A stretch of 64,000 bases of DNA from Trichobilharzia szidati (GCA_944472155.2 OX235271.1:126423329-126487328); one strand, 5' to 3'; counted from the stretch's first letter, positions 1-10,456 are shown. Made by a program: numbers and translations. Notes: generated by a model from the letters alone, not told the origin.

Positions 1-400
1 TGTTAGTGACTTTAATAGGATGGAAAGTGATGAGAAGAATGTAAACAATTAGTTACTGTTGTTACAAACTGGACAGATATACTTATTCCTGTTCATCCTC
101 TGATTGGATGACAGTTCATTCTGTTTAGCAGGATTTCGTCATACATACACACACACACATTTCCTATTGGTTGATGAGGTAGCATAAAATAAAGTGACTA
201 ATGCTTACTGCATACAACCAGCAATACATCAGTATACTTCAAATCACTGTGAACACTAAAAATGTTGATACCTTCTACTAAATGATCACTTCTTGTTTTA
301 TTTAATTGATGTTTAAAATGATGTCATAAGAATTTCGTTAATATTTTCATATATGTACATACATACTGTCATTTACGTTCAAATAAGGATATATTTACAA
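1..400. other. 5' flank of the receptor gene; CA microsatellite
   Basis: This is AT-rich sequence before the receptor gene. A short CA tract lies at about 145-159. No convincing promoter element, splice acceptor or upstream exon can be recognised. The 5' UTR and promoter of the receptor should lie here or further left, outside the window. Confidence 0.4.
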
Positions 401-1720
401 ATGGAATCCAATTATACTGCTGGTATAGGAAAATTAGTGATAAAAATCTATGCAAGTTTGTTATTATTATTCGGTATACCTGGCAATATAATCAGTGCAA
501 TTATAATGGGTGGAGATAGTACAAATCGTTTGACTACACGTTTAATAATTATAATTCTAGCTATCGCTGACAATTTTGTACTATTGACAGCTGTATTACG
601 TTATTGGTTAATGGAAATTTATGGATGGGATTTGCGTACAAGTGGTCCCTATGTTTGTAAAATTCATATTTTTGCTGTAGGATTTTCAACAGATTTCGCT
701 GTCGGTGTTCTATGCGCTATTGCAGTTGAACGCCTACTTGTTGTTACCCTACCACATAGAGCAACTGATTTGGTTACAGTGAGATCTGTAATTGTAGGAA
801 TGACATGCTTTGCAGTAAGTATAATTGTAAAGAATTCATTACACTTCTGGATGATCGGTGAAAATAAATCACCACAACTTTTTGTGAATAAAGATAACAC
901 TACTGCAACAAATCAATTCCTAAATGAAACAGATACTCAAAATTCTTTAAGGAATGATTCATTTAAATGTGCATTTGTTTCAGATTATGAAGCACTGTTT
1001 AAGATTTTCATGAAATTTGACTTTATTAGCTTTGCTGTCCTTCCATATTTGATATTATTTTCATGTAATGTAATTATCTATTTAAAATTACGTAAACAAC
1101 GTCGTGTAATGCGTTGTCATGCAAACACTGTATCATCAGCAAATTATAATAACAATATAATTGAGAACAATAATTCTAAAATACCAAATCAAAGTAATGA
1201 ACAACATAAACTAAACAGAATTTCCTTCGTTCATACAAATTCAACACATCAGTCTGATGTAAAAGATGTTCGACCTAAACGTTCCATAAGAAGACCAGAA
1301 GGTGTTATCAAGATGTTAACAGTTTTAACTGTCATTCATGTGATATGTACATTACCAGGCACAATATTTACTTTTCTTTCATCCTATTTCAATTATTTTG
1401 ATGATATGCCAAAATATAAACATGATCAGATTAAATTTCGTTTAGTAATGTTAATATTTACAAACAATGCTATTAACTTTTTTGGTTATTGTATATCTTG
1501 TACAACATTCCGTCAGACAGTTTATCGTACATTATGTCGTTTATTTCGATGGACTAATATGTGTCAGAAAATAAGAGAAGAAAATGGAACAAATACTAGA
1601 AATAATATTAAACAAAAGACAACAGTAGATGAAGGTATCAGTACGTATGATGCTGAGAAAAGGCAACGTGAATATTTAAAGTGTAACAATTTTGTTGAGA
1701 ATGAAGCATCATTTAACTAA
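401..1720 (+). CDS. Class A (rhodopsin-like) G-protein-coupled receptor, probably a peptide-type orphan receptor
   Basis: A single uninterrupted reading frame encodes a seven-helix plasma-membrane receptor that should couple an extracellular ligand to G proteins. Numbering from the Met at 401 (439 residues): TM1 about 11-36 with the G-N pair (Asn29), TM2 46-71 with LAIAD (Asp57), TM3 85-113, TM4 125-150, TM5 201-230 (Pro215), TM6 300-327, TM7 345-368. Cys86 at the head of TM3 and Cys190 in the second outer loop form the expected disulphide. The DRY box reads V-E-R (Glu109-Arg111 region), the TM6 CWxP motif reads C-T-L-P, and the TM7 NPxxY motif reads N-F-F-G-Y. Asn4 and three sites in outer loop 2 are N-glycosylation sequons. 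The third inner loop is about 70 residues and Asn-rich. An in-frame Met at 353 adds 16 residues, but the 401 start gives a normal short polar N-terminus. The intronless layout and altered motifs fit flatworm-specific peptide-receptor-like expansions. The ligand is unknown. Confidence 0.9.
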   Translation: MESNYTAGIGKLVIKIYASLLLLFGIPGNIISAIIMGGDSTNRLTTRLIIIILAIADNFVLLTAVLRYWLMEIYGWDLRTSGPYVCKIHIFAVGFSTDFAVGVLCAIAVERLLVVTLPHRATDLVTVRSVIVGMTCFAVSIIVKNSLHFWMIGENKSPQLFVNKDNTTATNQFLNETDTQNSLRNDSFKCAFVSDYEALFKIFMKFDFISFAVLPYLILFSCNVIIYLKLRKQRRVMRCHANTVSSANYNNNIIENNNSKIPNQSNEQHKLNRISFVHTNSTHQSDVKDVRPKRSIRRPEGVIKMLTVLTVIHVICTLPGTIFTFLSSYFNYFDDMPKYKHDQIKFRLVMLIFTNNAINFFGYCISCTTFRQTVYRTLCRLFRWTNMCQKIREENGTNTRNNIKQKTTVDEGISTYDAEKRQREYLKCNNFVENEASFN

Positions 1721-1956
1721 TATCATTCAGTTTGCATTCTCACAATGACAGACCTAATGATAATTCTTTGAAATCACTTGAAGATTTTCATATTAAAAAG
1801 ATGTGACCATATAGATACAAGGCTGTCGAATAATGAAGCTTTCATCAGATCAATGGACAAAAAATGAAGCTATGAAGATTATTCAATTTCTGTACGCCAG
1901 AGTGATAATTTCTAAGTGTTATTTTGTTGATAATTATCTACTTCAGAATCTCGGTC

Positions 1957-1991
1957 AATAAACAAACTCTTGTCTGTGCTAATGCAATAAA
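1957..1991 (+). promoter_or_regulatory. Candidate polyadenylation signals of the receptor gene
   Basis: Two AATAAA hexamers lie at 1957-1962 and 1986-1991, about 240-270 bp after the receptor stop codon. A T- and GT-rich stretch follows. This is a plausible 3' end for the receptor mRNA. The hexamer is common in AT-rich DNA, so it is only a candidate. Confidence 0.35.
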
Positions 1992-2307
1992 CCCGGTTGT
2001 GTTGAGTATTTTATTTCGAAGACCAAATTTTATTTGAAAAGAAAATACAAGTATTTATCGAGAATCATCTCTTTAGTTATTAAGCTGCAGTAAGTTATTT
2101 TAACACAGTGTTACAACCTATCAGTCATAATCACCACTAGTAAGACAGTTGTATGTTTATGTACAACTAAAAACAAATATAGTTTTACCATGGTTGCTTT
2201 TTGCCAGGCTAGTTGTAGTCACATTTAGAATAATATGCAAGAAGATTTCGAAGCAATAGACCTCCTTGAAATATTATTTATTTACAAGCAAAAAAAATTT
2301 ATTACGC
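1992..2307. other. Unassigned intergenic sequence
   Basis: AT-rich sequence between the presumed receptor 3' end and a SINE. I see no gene or repeat that I can name. Confidence 0.4.
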
Positions 2308-2320
2308 AAAACCCAACTAT

Positions 2321-2548
2321 TGTGCGTCGGTGGCATAGCGGTTGGGATGCTCGCCGACCGTGCACATGGTCCGGGGTTCGATCCCCGGCGGATGCATTCC
2401 TTTATCTCGCTGAGCCAGAAATAATCCTGGTAAAGAGGAAAGGTTGGGCATGAGGCTAGCAACCCTATCCTGTGAAATAAACATTGCTTCAGAAACTTCA
2501 AGCCACTAGCTTGAAGCCCTGTGTTCCACTGGGGAACGTGAAGGAAAA
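2321..2548 (+). mobile_element. tRNA-headed SINE with 13-bp target-site duplication
   Basis: The first 75 bp resemble a tRNA, with an A-box-like GTGGCATAGCGG and a B-box GGTTCGATCC, so the element should carry an internal RNA polymerase III promoter. A unique middle section follows, then a tail (CTTGAAGCCCTGTGTTCCACT and on to AAGGAAAAA) that resembles the 3' end of the RTE-like elements in this window. It is flanked by identical 13-bp copies of AAAACCCAACTAT at 2308-2320 and 2549-2561, the mark of target-primed insertion. The perfect duplication suggests a fairly recent insertion. Confidence 0.88.
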
Positions 2549-2561
2549 AAAACCCAACTAT

Positions 2562-3540
2562 CATTGAATATATATTGTTAAATTTCCAAGCTATTCTTAA
2601 GAGATGCACATGATCTCAAATTTTCTGACTTCACTAGATATAAGATGGCTACTTCTGGATTGCTAACATTAACCCCTGATAGTACACTACATTTCTTCAT
2701 TGTTCGCAAATAATTAAATACCTTTCACTTAAAGGGAATAAGTCAACGTTATAAAAAAATATTCATTCAAGGTTGAGTTAGGCGCAGAGCAGAAAAATAC
2801 TGAACAGGCAAATAAAGCTTCCCATGTATTCAAATAGATTTAAATTTTTTATGCAAGCGAAGTAGATAAACAACACCACATGAGTTCAAACGTATTATCT
2901 ATCATATCAACTGGTGTTCTTAGTTTATTTTAAATTTATGCTTTAAAATCACTATATGAGATCAGTGAAAAACAGTTTTGGTGTTCTTATTCCAGGGTAT
3001 TAGATTACTAGTGTTGAAATTGTCTCAGGTAGATGGTTTTAGTATTATTACTATCTCTTAAATAGATGGCTTAGTTTTATTTCTGCATTATATATATATA
3101 TGTATATATATCCAATGCCATTTGCACTGTTGCGTAAAAAGACAACGAAAGCCTCGTAATTAAGCCATGTGGCTTAAAGAACACAACAAGTTCAAATAAA
3201 AATTCCCAAAACAAGAATTTTCATTGAATGGTATAAGAAAAAGGATTAGGTTTGCATAAAACAAACACCTTTTCTATTGGTATGAGAGTTGAGTTTCTAG
3301 ATTTTCCAATGTCTACCAGAACTACTGTTGAATATCTTTACGTGATAGATATAGTCTGATAAAAAACACACCATCAGAAATGGCTAAATCAGTTGAATTA
3401 AAAGATTTTTTAAAGTTTAATTTATTTGCTGTCAAGGTAAAACGCGATTAAGGTATCTAGAATAATTGAATTATGTTATGAAACCGTTTAACAAATTACT
3501 TCAGCAAAAATTCTAAAAAAACAGTAGTAAAGCTAGGCAC
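2562..3540. other. Unassigned AT-rich intergenic sequence with TA microsatellite
   Basis: No coding region is recognisable. A TA-rich microsatellite lies at about 3087-3111. The rest shows no motif that I can identify. Confidence 0.4.
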
Positions 3541-3936
3541 GTCTGCACCAAAGAGAGGACTAGACACACCACACTAGTTACTAGTGACAAATCAAAATAT
3601 CCATTACAGTCCTACAGGAGGTCAATCGCGAGCCCCAATACCTCAGTGGTCACGTGTCTGACTGCAGCACTGGATGAAGTGGCTTTGAATCTCAGATGGG
3701 ACATGAGTTCCTTCAAGATTGCGGATACACCTTGCTGACGAGTGCCAACTAGCACGAAACCTAGGTCCAAGTCTTCCTGCCCATTGCCTCCAACAGTCTA
3801 ATATCATCAAATCAATGTGCACCATGATGGCGAGCTACCTAGAATGGTGGCCACATTACAACCTGACTGATAGAATTCAGTCTGCACCAAAGAGAGGACT
3901 AGACACGTCACACTAGTTACTAGTATCAAATCATAA
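3541..3936 (+). repeat. Sm-alpha-type hammerhead repeat, one unit plus part of a second (period 339 bp)
   Basis: The sequence at 3541-3597 recurs at 3880-3936 with few changes, so about 1.17 tandem units of a 339-bp repeat are present. Inside the unit a degenerate tRNA-like stretch (about 3630-3715, A-box-like TCAGTGGTCA) precedes an intact hammerhead ribozyme at 3731-3771. This arrangement matches the schistosome Sm-alpha family, tRNA-derived and ribozyme-bearing, whose units are of similar size. The tandem end suggests origin from a multimeric transcript or a repeat array. Confidence 0.75.
3731..3771 (+). ncRNA. Hammerhead ribozyme with intact core
   Basis: All conserved core positions are present in order. 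Stem I 5' strand is CTTG (3731-3734), then CTGACGA (3735-3741). Stem II is GTGC/GCAC (3742-3745 and 3752-3755) with the 6-nt loop CAACTA, followed by GAAA (3756-3759). Stem III is formed by the palindrome ACCTAGGT (3759-3766), and the cleavage nucleotide C is at 3767 (GTC triplet). CAAG (3768-3771) closes stem I. This is a type I hammerhead: the RNA would self-cleave after 3767. Because stem III has only a 2-nt loop, a dimeric form is likely to be the active one. Confidence 0.9.
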
Positions 3937-4640
3937 TAATAGTTCTATTGATAATAATGAAGAACAATGCAGCAATTTGTGATAATAATAAGAGTTTATA
4001 ACGTTGTAAATAAACAAACAAATGTTCAAACAGACTTGGTATATACAATCAATTAACGAACTAATGCCAAAACAAACTATAAAGATAGTAGATAAACCGA
4101 GTTTTTATTATTGCGCAATAAGAATAAAGGAGAACAGAGAAAAAATGGTAAGGGAAGTTTATATTATGCGGACTGGGATCGTCCACGGTCGAAAGAAGGA
4201 TTATGACTGTTCAAACTTTTTCCTAATATACAGTTTGAAATTAATAGATTGATTGGCAGTAGACTCAGCAATATGTAGTAGGTGAACTGGAAAACCATTA
4301 GAAGCAAAGAGTAACTAATCACATTGGACATTTTAGTTTTTGTCCACTGAGTGGCTGCTATCTCCTGTATGAAAGAAAATAGATTTGTAGATAGTTTTTA
4401 CTTGTTTTTCACCCATAAACTTTGGAAGATGTTCTATCACATGTTGGTTAAGCACAATATAACCGTCTACATGGAAGAACCTGAATTGATGAAGACTCAT
4501 GAATGTGGCAAAACTAACCAGCTCATCCTTAGTTTGAGTCACAACCACTTAAAAATTCGAAAAGTGACAGCTAACTTAATCAATGCTAGTGTATTTCCTG
4601 TTAAATTAGTAGAATTTATTCAAAAAATTATGATGTATAA
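3937..4640. other. Unassigned sequence
   Basis: Two short open frames occur here (4022-4252 and 4351-4647, 76 and 98 codons). Neither has recognisable domains, and their composition is that of random AT-rich sequence. The right part may be an eroded end of the PLE that follows. Confidence 0.35.
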
Positions 4641-4649
4641 TTACTAAAA

Positions 4650-5120
4650 TGAACTTTCGAGTGAGTAAAATAAATATGCAGGTTATTTATTATAATGAAG
4701 GTTTTTGTATTTCCCAATGAATGAAAAATAAAACGATATATTGTGTTTACTGACGTTTTGCTATTTAATGCAGCTAATAGCTTTATCAAAGTATTATTAA
4801 ACCGGAATTTACAAAATATCAGCATATATATAACAAAGAGTTAAGAGGTGAGAAAATAGACTTAGGTCAAGTTAAAAGGACATATTGAAAGTCAAAATAA
4901 CAAGGAAGATCACTAAATCAAATAACAAAGTAATAGTACATTTGTTATGATATCAAAACAAAGTTTACTAACTTGATCATCGCTCGTCTGTCTGGGGGCA
5001 TTTTTCGTTGTCAAGTTGGCCAATTGGTAAAGATAACAAAACCAAGTGCAGATTGCTGGATTTGATCAGTGTGTAAAATTACAAAACATTGCTTATCACA
5101 TTCGTGTTCATTTTGTCACT
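4650..5120 (-). mobile_element. 3' untranslated and terminal-repeat region of a type A Penelope-like element
   Basis: This lies just downstream (minus strand) of the GIY-YIG stop codon at 5121-5123. It ends in a hammerhead-like fold at 4748-4794 and a tail sequence. A similar stretch around 4690-4720 (ATAATGAAGGTTTTTGT) is seen near 12225, before the assembly gap. The exact outer end is not defined. Confidence 0.5.
4748..4794 (-). ncRNA. Degenerate hammerhead-like motif in a PLE terminal region
   Basis: On the minus strand: a TACT strand, TTGATAA in place of CTGANGA, one extra A, a 6-bp stem GCTATT/AATAGC, AAAA in place of GAAA, then CGTC and AGTA, which pairs with TACT to close stem I. The layout is that of a hammerhead, but core bases have changed, so it is probably inactive. 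Confidence 0.5.
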
Positions 5121-6768
5121 TCATGGGGGAGGGAGGTGTTGTAACCAGGTCAGATTCTGTTTTAGTCCATCATTCCTATTCAGGCAATTTGGATTCCACT
5201 TGATGTGAAGTGCTTCTGATAATAGACGTTCTTTGTGATTCCTGAAGTTTTTCTGGATTATTTCAATATTGTCAAAATCAATTTTGTGGCCTGATTCTAT
5301 AGCGTATAGACCTATGGCTGATGTTTTTTCAAGTTTTTAAAGCTCGACAGGAGTTCTCGGTGGTCGAAGAGATGCTCTACGGTGTTCATTTCTTCTGATT
5401 TTTATTTCTCGAGATGTTTGTCTGATGTGTATCGCATCACATTCCATGCATTTTATTTTATAGATACAATTAGATAGAGATTTGGTCTTTTATATGGACA
5501 AAGTTATTTCGTAGTGTGTCTGATTTTTTGAAGAAAACTCTAATGTCGAGCTGATTGAGTACTCTTCTGATATCGTCTGACGTCTCTGCTCTATATGGAA
5601 TGACGACTGTTGAGGTCCACGTTTTCGGAATGCGTTTTCGTCCATACTTAATGTCTATGTTGATTTTGTTGATGAAGTTCCTTGAGTAGTTGTTTTGCTT
5701 GAGAGTTTCAGTAGTGTTTGATATTTCTTCTTCTTTTTCTTTCTCATCCGTTATCAGAGAGTGTGCTCGTCTAAGAAGACTTGCGCTGATGGGGTGTGAT
5801 GATTTGAAGTCTAAATATTCATTGGAGTAGGTTTTCTTCCTGAATATGGATATAGTAAAATGTCCGTTTTCCCTCCTCTTAACTAGGCAGTCTAGAAATG
5901 GTAGTTCACCGACGTCTGATGCTGCTTCGGATTTTATTTATATTTATTTATTTAAACGCAGAAAAACTTGGTGCAATATGGCACCAAGAAAGATGCGCCA
6001 CACAATATTGTGTGAGGGCTGAGATACTGCCCGGGCGCCCAGACCGAAGCAGGTGGTTTTCCTAAGGGACCACCCCCCGAGCCTTTGACTTGGAGTCTAA
6101 TCCGCAAGGCAGCGGAGCAGCGTCAGGAGCTGCGTTCCCGTTGTTGCCGGTGACCCATATGGGTTCATACGCCATTTGATCCGATTGAATTCTGGAGCCC
6201 ATGTACCGCCATGCTGCTTCGGAATAAACTGGATTCTGGGAGATACACGGTTTATTTTCTCCAGGAATGAACTGTGTAGATCTCGTTTTAGTACTACAAA
6301 AGTATCATCTACATATCTTAACCATATTTTAGGAGTGAGTTTGTTTGAAAAGATGTTATTTTCGAATCTATTCATGAAAAGGTCAGCGAATATTGGGGAG
6401 ACTGGTGAACCCACAGCAACACCATTTGTATGTCTATATAGACTCCCTTTAAATGTAAAATAATTACTTTCTAGACAGAATTTCAAGCTCACAATTATTT
6501 CAATGGTGTCCAGTGGACATCTTTGTGATAGCGTTGTATCCGATTCTAGTAGACTGGAAATGATATCAAGACTTTCGGTAATAGGAATACGAGTATATAA
6601 TGAGTTAATACCATAGCTTACCATAATGTCTTCTTTATCAATTTCTCGTTGTTCTATTTGGGATTTGAAATCATATGAATTTCTTACAATATTTTGAGTG
6701 TCCTTTTGTAGTGGTTGTAGTACCGAAAGTAAGTATTTAGAGAGATTGTATGTCGGTGAGTTGGCGAA
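5121..6768 (-). pseudogene. Penelope-like element ORF, type A (reverse transcriptase + GIY-YIG endonuclease), broken
   Basis: Read on the minus strand this is a 5'-truncated PLE polyprotein that would copy the element RNA at a nick made by its own endonuclease. The RT part (6768-6224) shows SPTYNLSKYLL, a SLYTRIP block, VGSPVSPIFADLFM and the catalytic YVDD at 6304-6315. It continues after a foreign insertion (5932-6210) with LPFLDCLVKRR (from about 5900) and a linker. The GIY-YIG domain starts near 5480 (C-K-I-Y-K-I-K-C) and includes GHKIDF. The frame ends at 5121-5123. Stop codons, frameshifts and the insertion make it dead. The N-terminal domain is missing. Confidence 0.85.
5932..6210 (-). 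mobile_element. 5'-truncated non-LTR retroposon inserted in a PLE
   Basis: About 279 bp are flanked by identical 13-bp duplications (ATGCTGCTTCGGA at 5919-5931 and 6211-6223), which interrupt the PLE reverse transcriptase frame. On the minus strand the insert ends in an A/T-rich tail (AAATAAATAAATATAAATAAA). It contains two near-tail palindromes: CTTGGTGC/GCACCAAG around a 6-nt loop (5969-5990) and CACACAATATTGTGTG (about 6000-6015). Such hairpins are typical of the 3' ends of non-LTR elements or their SINEs. The parent family is not identified here. Confidence 0.8.
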
Positions 6769-6789
6769 AACTTATCGCCATTATACTGC

Positions 6790-8927
6790 TTTTTTAAATA
6801 ATTAAATGCGGTGTTCATTTGGATACTTAGTCAGTAACAAAAGAATCTGCTTTTAATCACTACACTTTTTTAAGATAACCAATTGACCAGTTTATTATGC
6901 GAAGGTTTATTTTTCTAGTTTAGTCATTTATATTTTGTCAATGTAAACTGTATATGAAAGATCTTTAAAAAAAACTAATTAATAATGTATGAAGCACCTC
7001 AATTTTAAATGGACCTTTCTGTATAGACCTTAGGAAATGTTTCCGCTACATTTTATTTGAACTGCGCAATTATGGGTTGGCAGAAATAAAGACTGAGTAG
7101 ATCCAGAACCATATAAATAGAAAACTGTGAATACGATATAGCCCTCCATTAAGTATCCGGTCTTTGTTAATTTAATTAACACGAAATACAGATTTTCTCG
7201 CTAAAATTATCTCATTAATAACACCTAATTAGTAATATGATGGTTTATTAAATTTTCGCATTGTTACATATATGTTTAACAATATATTTGTGATATTTTT
7301 AAATATTATTTTGAGGGTTATGTGTAGCGTATTTAGCGTACTACCCGATTTTCACAATATATACCGTCTACTTGTCAGTGATATAAAAGTATATCATACG
7401 CAAATAAGCGCTCTCTACGACATGAAGAAATTTCAGAAACCACAGTATACAAAGAATCAGTTAAATTATTGGGGAAATTTAAAATACAACTTTTTCCTAA
7501 TAAAAACGATATCAGTTGATATATTATCAGTTTATACAAACTGTATTGAAGTCGATGAATGGATTTTCTGGAATTCTAATAAGAAGTTCTTACAAGTGAA
7601 GTTCAGTACATCGAAGATGAAGACGTAAGCTTATATACGTTATTAGACAGAGCCGGCGCCAGCAGAATTTTGAATTCACATGCCAGGGGATTGTGACACA
7701 GTGACTGGATTTTAACTTAGTATCGGTATAAAGTGAATTTCATAGCTCTAACCTCTGGTGAGATCATGAATACTTACTGTTTCAAACTAGGATGGAGCAT
7801 CAGTTCAATGTGGATATCCAAACAACATTGATTTGTTACGAATCGTACTTAAAAACCATTGAAATTCTCATAATTTCAGCCATCCAAATGACGTGTATTA
7901 CACTACTTATACTGTTTTCGGGAAAATTGTCAGGTTGACAAAACACTCTCTATTTGCTTGTTTATTTCCGGGTCTATACAAATTGTGAAGCAATTTAATC
8001 AAAACGATACCTGTCTCTAGAAAGCTAATTCAAGCTAAAGAAGTATTCGTCCTTCTTCAGCAAAATATTTAACTTTGCTTCGTACCGAATGAAAAATATC
8101 AGAATGATAATCAAAGCGATAATTACAGTTGTATAAAGTTACGACGCTGACTCCTAATGAAGAAGTGAAAAGCGTTGACTGCTTAGTACAGGGAATCGAA
8201 ACTTCTGTCAATATGATGGACACAATTTCGTTTCTTATAACAACAGTTAAATATGACAGGTATTTTATGGTACAATTCTTTTCGAGTGAGGAATAGGGGA
8301 TTTCGTGTAAATGTTTTTTTTTCTTTTAGTCTGTAAGTGAGACAAACTCTATTGATTAAATGTAATCATTTAAGAGAGAATGCGGGTTTGCAATCACGAC
8401 AGGTGAGTTTTTTATCCACTCACAATATTATTATTTACTGTTGTCGTTCTCATACCATTTATGGTGTCTTAAAATGTGAGAAGCAGTTGGCTGCATAAGC
8501 ATGTTGTCTGGAAATGTATCCATTGCTTTCTCTCCCTTAAACTATTAAGTTTAAATGTTGAACAATATAACTTTTAGATTGAAACATTTCCTCGTGTTAT
8601 CTACCTATCATGTTACTGTATTCGTTTATATGAAAACATATTAGATTGTCCCTCAAAAAAAAGTGGAATTTGACGAAGAGTATCAAAAATTCAGACTAAC
8701 TTGAATACACCACACATTAATATATATGTGGACATCTGTAAAATCGTTTTTAGTTTTTACTACCACTGTTTTCAAACAGTGCAATTCTGAATCAGTTTAT
8801 ATTTGTGTTTAACGGATTTGAAAGATGCTACCAGCAGATTTTCATCAACATAAGGATTCATAATAATTCTGTTGTGAATTTTTAAAAGTTAAGGGTTGAT
8901 GAAGTAGTAGTGATCCCAGTGTTTTTC
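6790..8927. other. Unassigned AT-rich sequence
   Basis: No recognisable gene. A 118-codon open frame at 7272-7628 (+) encodes an AT-biased hydrophobic and Tyr/Phe/Asn-rich peptide with no motif I know, and is probably chance. No repeat family is identified. Confidence 0.35.
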
Positions 8928-9144
8928 ATTCCTGTGCGTTTCGAGGAGAACAAAGACTTCAAGTTTTTGCAGACTTAGTAGCGTTGGTATTGTCATTTCT
9001 ACGGGGTCGGATTTCTAACCTAACTTCCAACCTCTCCTCTTTCCTAGATTTACCACCGGTTAGGAGAGGTCTAGGAGTGTGTTCGATTGGGAATCGAGTC
9101 CTGTTTGGCCAGCACTTTACCGCTCAACCGCCGATGCAATGGTT
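8928..9144 (-). mobile_element. Diverged tRNA-headed SINE
   Basis: On the minus strand the sequence begins with a tRNA-like head (GATGCGGTGGTTGAGCGGTA, then a weak B-box) and continues through AAAGAGGAGAGGTTGG to the tail TTGAAGTCTTTGTTC. This matches the intact SINE at 2321-2548 block by block but with many substitutions, so it is an old copy. Confidence 0.7.
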
Positions 9145-9419
9145 AATGAAACAGTATTAATCTGTCTGTTTAAAGAAATATTCTACTGATGAATTGGACT
9201 CAAAATTACAATAAGCCATTAAGAAGACGAATACTGAGACAAGATATCATTTCACAGTTTTGTTTTACGATCGCTTTGCAACTAGCACGGGTGACAATAA
9301 TCAAATAAAATGTTTGACAATCAGTCAGAGGTATAAAATAAAAGTGCATATTGATCGCCCATTGTGTCTTAGTAAGTCAAATAGTTAATGTTAGGCAAAG
9401 GTCAAACTATACTGTTCTC

Positions 9420-9730
9420 TGTGTATCTAGTTTGTGATGTATGTGTTAAACCTAAATTGCTTCCACCTTCATTAACATCGGTTTGAAGCTATGTGAAATA
9501 AGTGAGATACAGTCATCAATATTGATTTTGTGACCAGACACTAAGAAATGTTTTCTTTTGCAATGGATGATACTAGACTTTTGGTTTGACTTAACGACTT
9601 AAAAACATGCTCTTTCCAACAGCACTGCTATATTCTATTAGTTCTACCTATGAATGTGGCCTCGCAAACTACAGGTGAACTTGTTGGTAGAGTGTGATGT
9701 AGAGACCATAGAATTTCGTCCTTTAATCGT
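9420..9730 (-). pseudogene. Type B PLE GIY-YIG endonuclease remnant
   Basis: The minus strand gives a broken peptide containing ATFIGRTNR, then KEHVFKSL and a block reading HFLVSGHKINIDDC. These line up with the better preserved endonuclease at 45800-46135 (SYIGRTVRR, EHVPKSL, HLLDTGHELDV). Several frameshifts and stops are present. Only the endonuclease end of the element is left. Confidence 0.6.
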
Positions 9731-9734
9731 AGGC

Positions 9735-10060
9735 GTATAGATTTAAAATGTCTGAGTAGTAAGATAATGTGCTTTTGATAGCTGACCGAAGGCTTTGAAC
9801 TATTAATTGCATTATTCGGTTACCCTTAGCTTAATAAACATAACTTCCTTTGTTGCTAGGGCTATCTTTTCAAGAGTTAGTTTCTCCTTTATTGTGACGT
9901 ACAGTTAAGTTTTTAGGATGTCCATTATTATTTGTAAAGCGATTGTAAAGACAATGCAGAATGACATCGTCTCCCAGTGTTTTTTTCTTATTGCTGTGTT
10001 TAGACTTATCAAAGGAACAACATGTTTCAGTAGGTATGTAAATTAATTCAGGACACCTTA
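9735..10060. other. Unassigned sequence between two PLE remnants
   Basis: This probably includes eroded linker sequence of the type B remnant on the minus strand (a 65-codon open frame at 9870-10067), but no motif proves it. Confidence 0.3.
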
Positions 10061-10081
10061 CGCTCATTCCTGGGGAAGTTT

Positions 10082-10456
10082 ATGTATAGAACAGAAGACA
10101 ACCAACAAAACTGCGTGTACCAGATAAATTATGGGGATTGTGACTCTGTATATGTAAGAGAACTTTCCAGACAGGTAAATGTAAGAGCAAAGGAGCACAA
10201 ACAACGTCCAAAGGTAGTTCCAATGACCTCTGCGGATTATAAGAAGCTGGAAAACAGATCGGTGACTGTACTATGCTCGATAGAAATGGGACACAAGATC
10301 GACTTTGTTAGGATCAAGATTCGTCAGAAAGGTTTCGGTTCGTATAAAAAAAGACGGAATGCAGAAGCCCTACATATATGGGTGAATCCAAAAAGTTTGA
10401 ACAGGCGTGAAGGTATAATGTTAGCTGATGCATGGCAAATCCTGCTTAATAAATAA
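10082..10456 (+). pseudogene. Type A PLE GIY-YIG endonuclease domain
   Basis: An open frame of 124 codons has the type A signature: C-V-Y-Q-I-N (GIY position), VYVRELSRQ (YIG position), the K-E-H block, GHKIDF, and the C-terminal block LNRREGIMLADAWQ. The reverse transcriptase that should precede it is missing, so this is a 5'-truncated copy. The frame is open and only mildly diverged. The C-terminal block matches the copy at 52500-52540 (LNRHEGVMLAVA). Confidence 0.75.

Noticed and set aside
2326..2400. tRNA gene call at SINE heads (also 14740, 29400, 41237, 59345, 60200)
   Set aside because: Acceptor stems do not close, anticodon arms are degenerate, and each head is joined to a conserved SINE body; they are retroposon promoters and not tRNA genes.
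2235..2609. Open frames on both strands at the SINE
   Set aside because: They are readings of the tRNA head and tail of the SINE at 2321-2548.
4351..4647. 98-codon open frame (+) as a possible small protein gene
   Set aside because: No recognisable motif, overlapped by an equally long antisense frame, and next to eroded PLE sequence.
7272..7628. 118-codon open frame (+) as a possible gene
   Set aside because: No signal peptide, domain or family resemblance; composition is that of AT-rich chance frames, and no flanking gene signals are seen.
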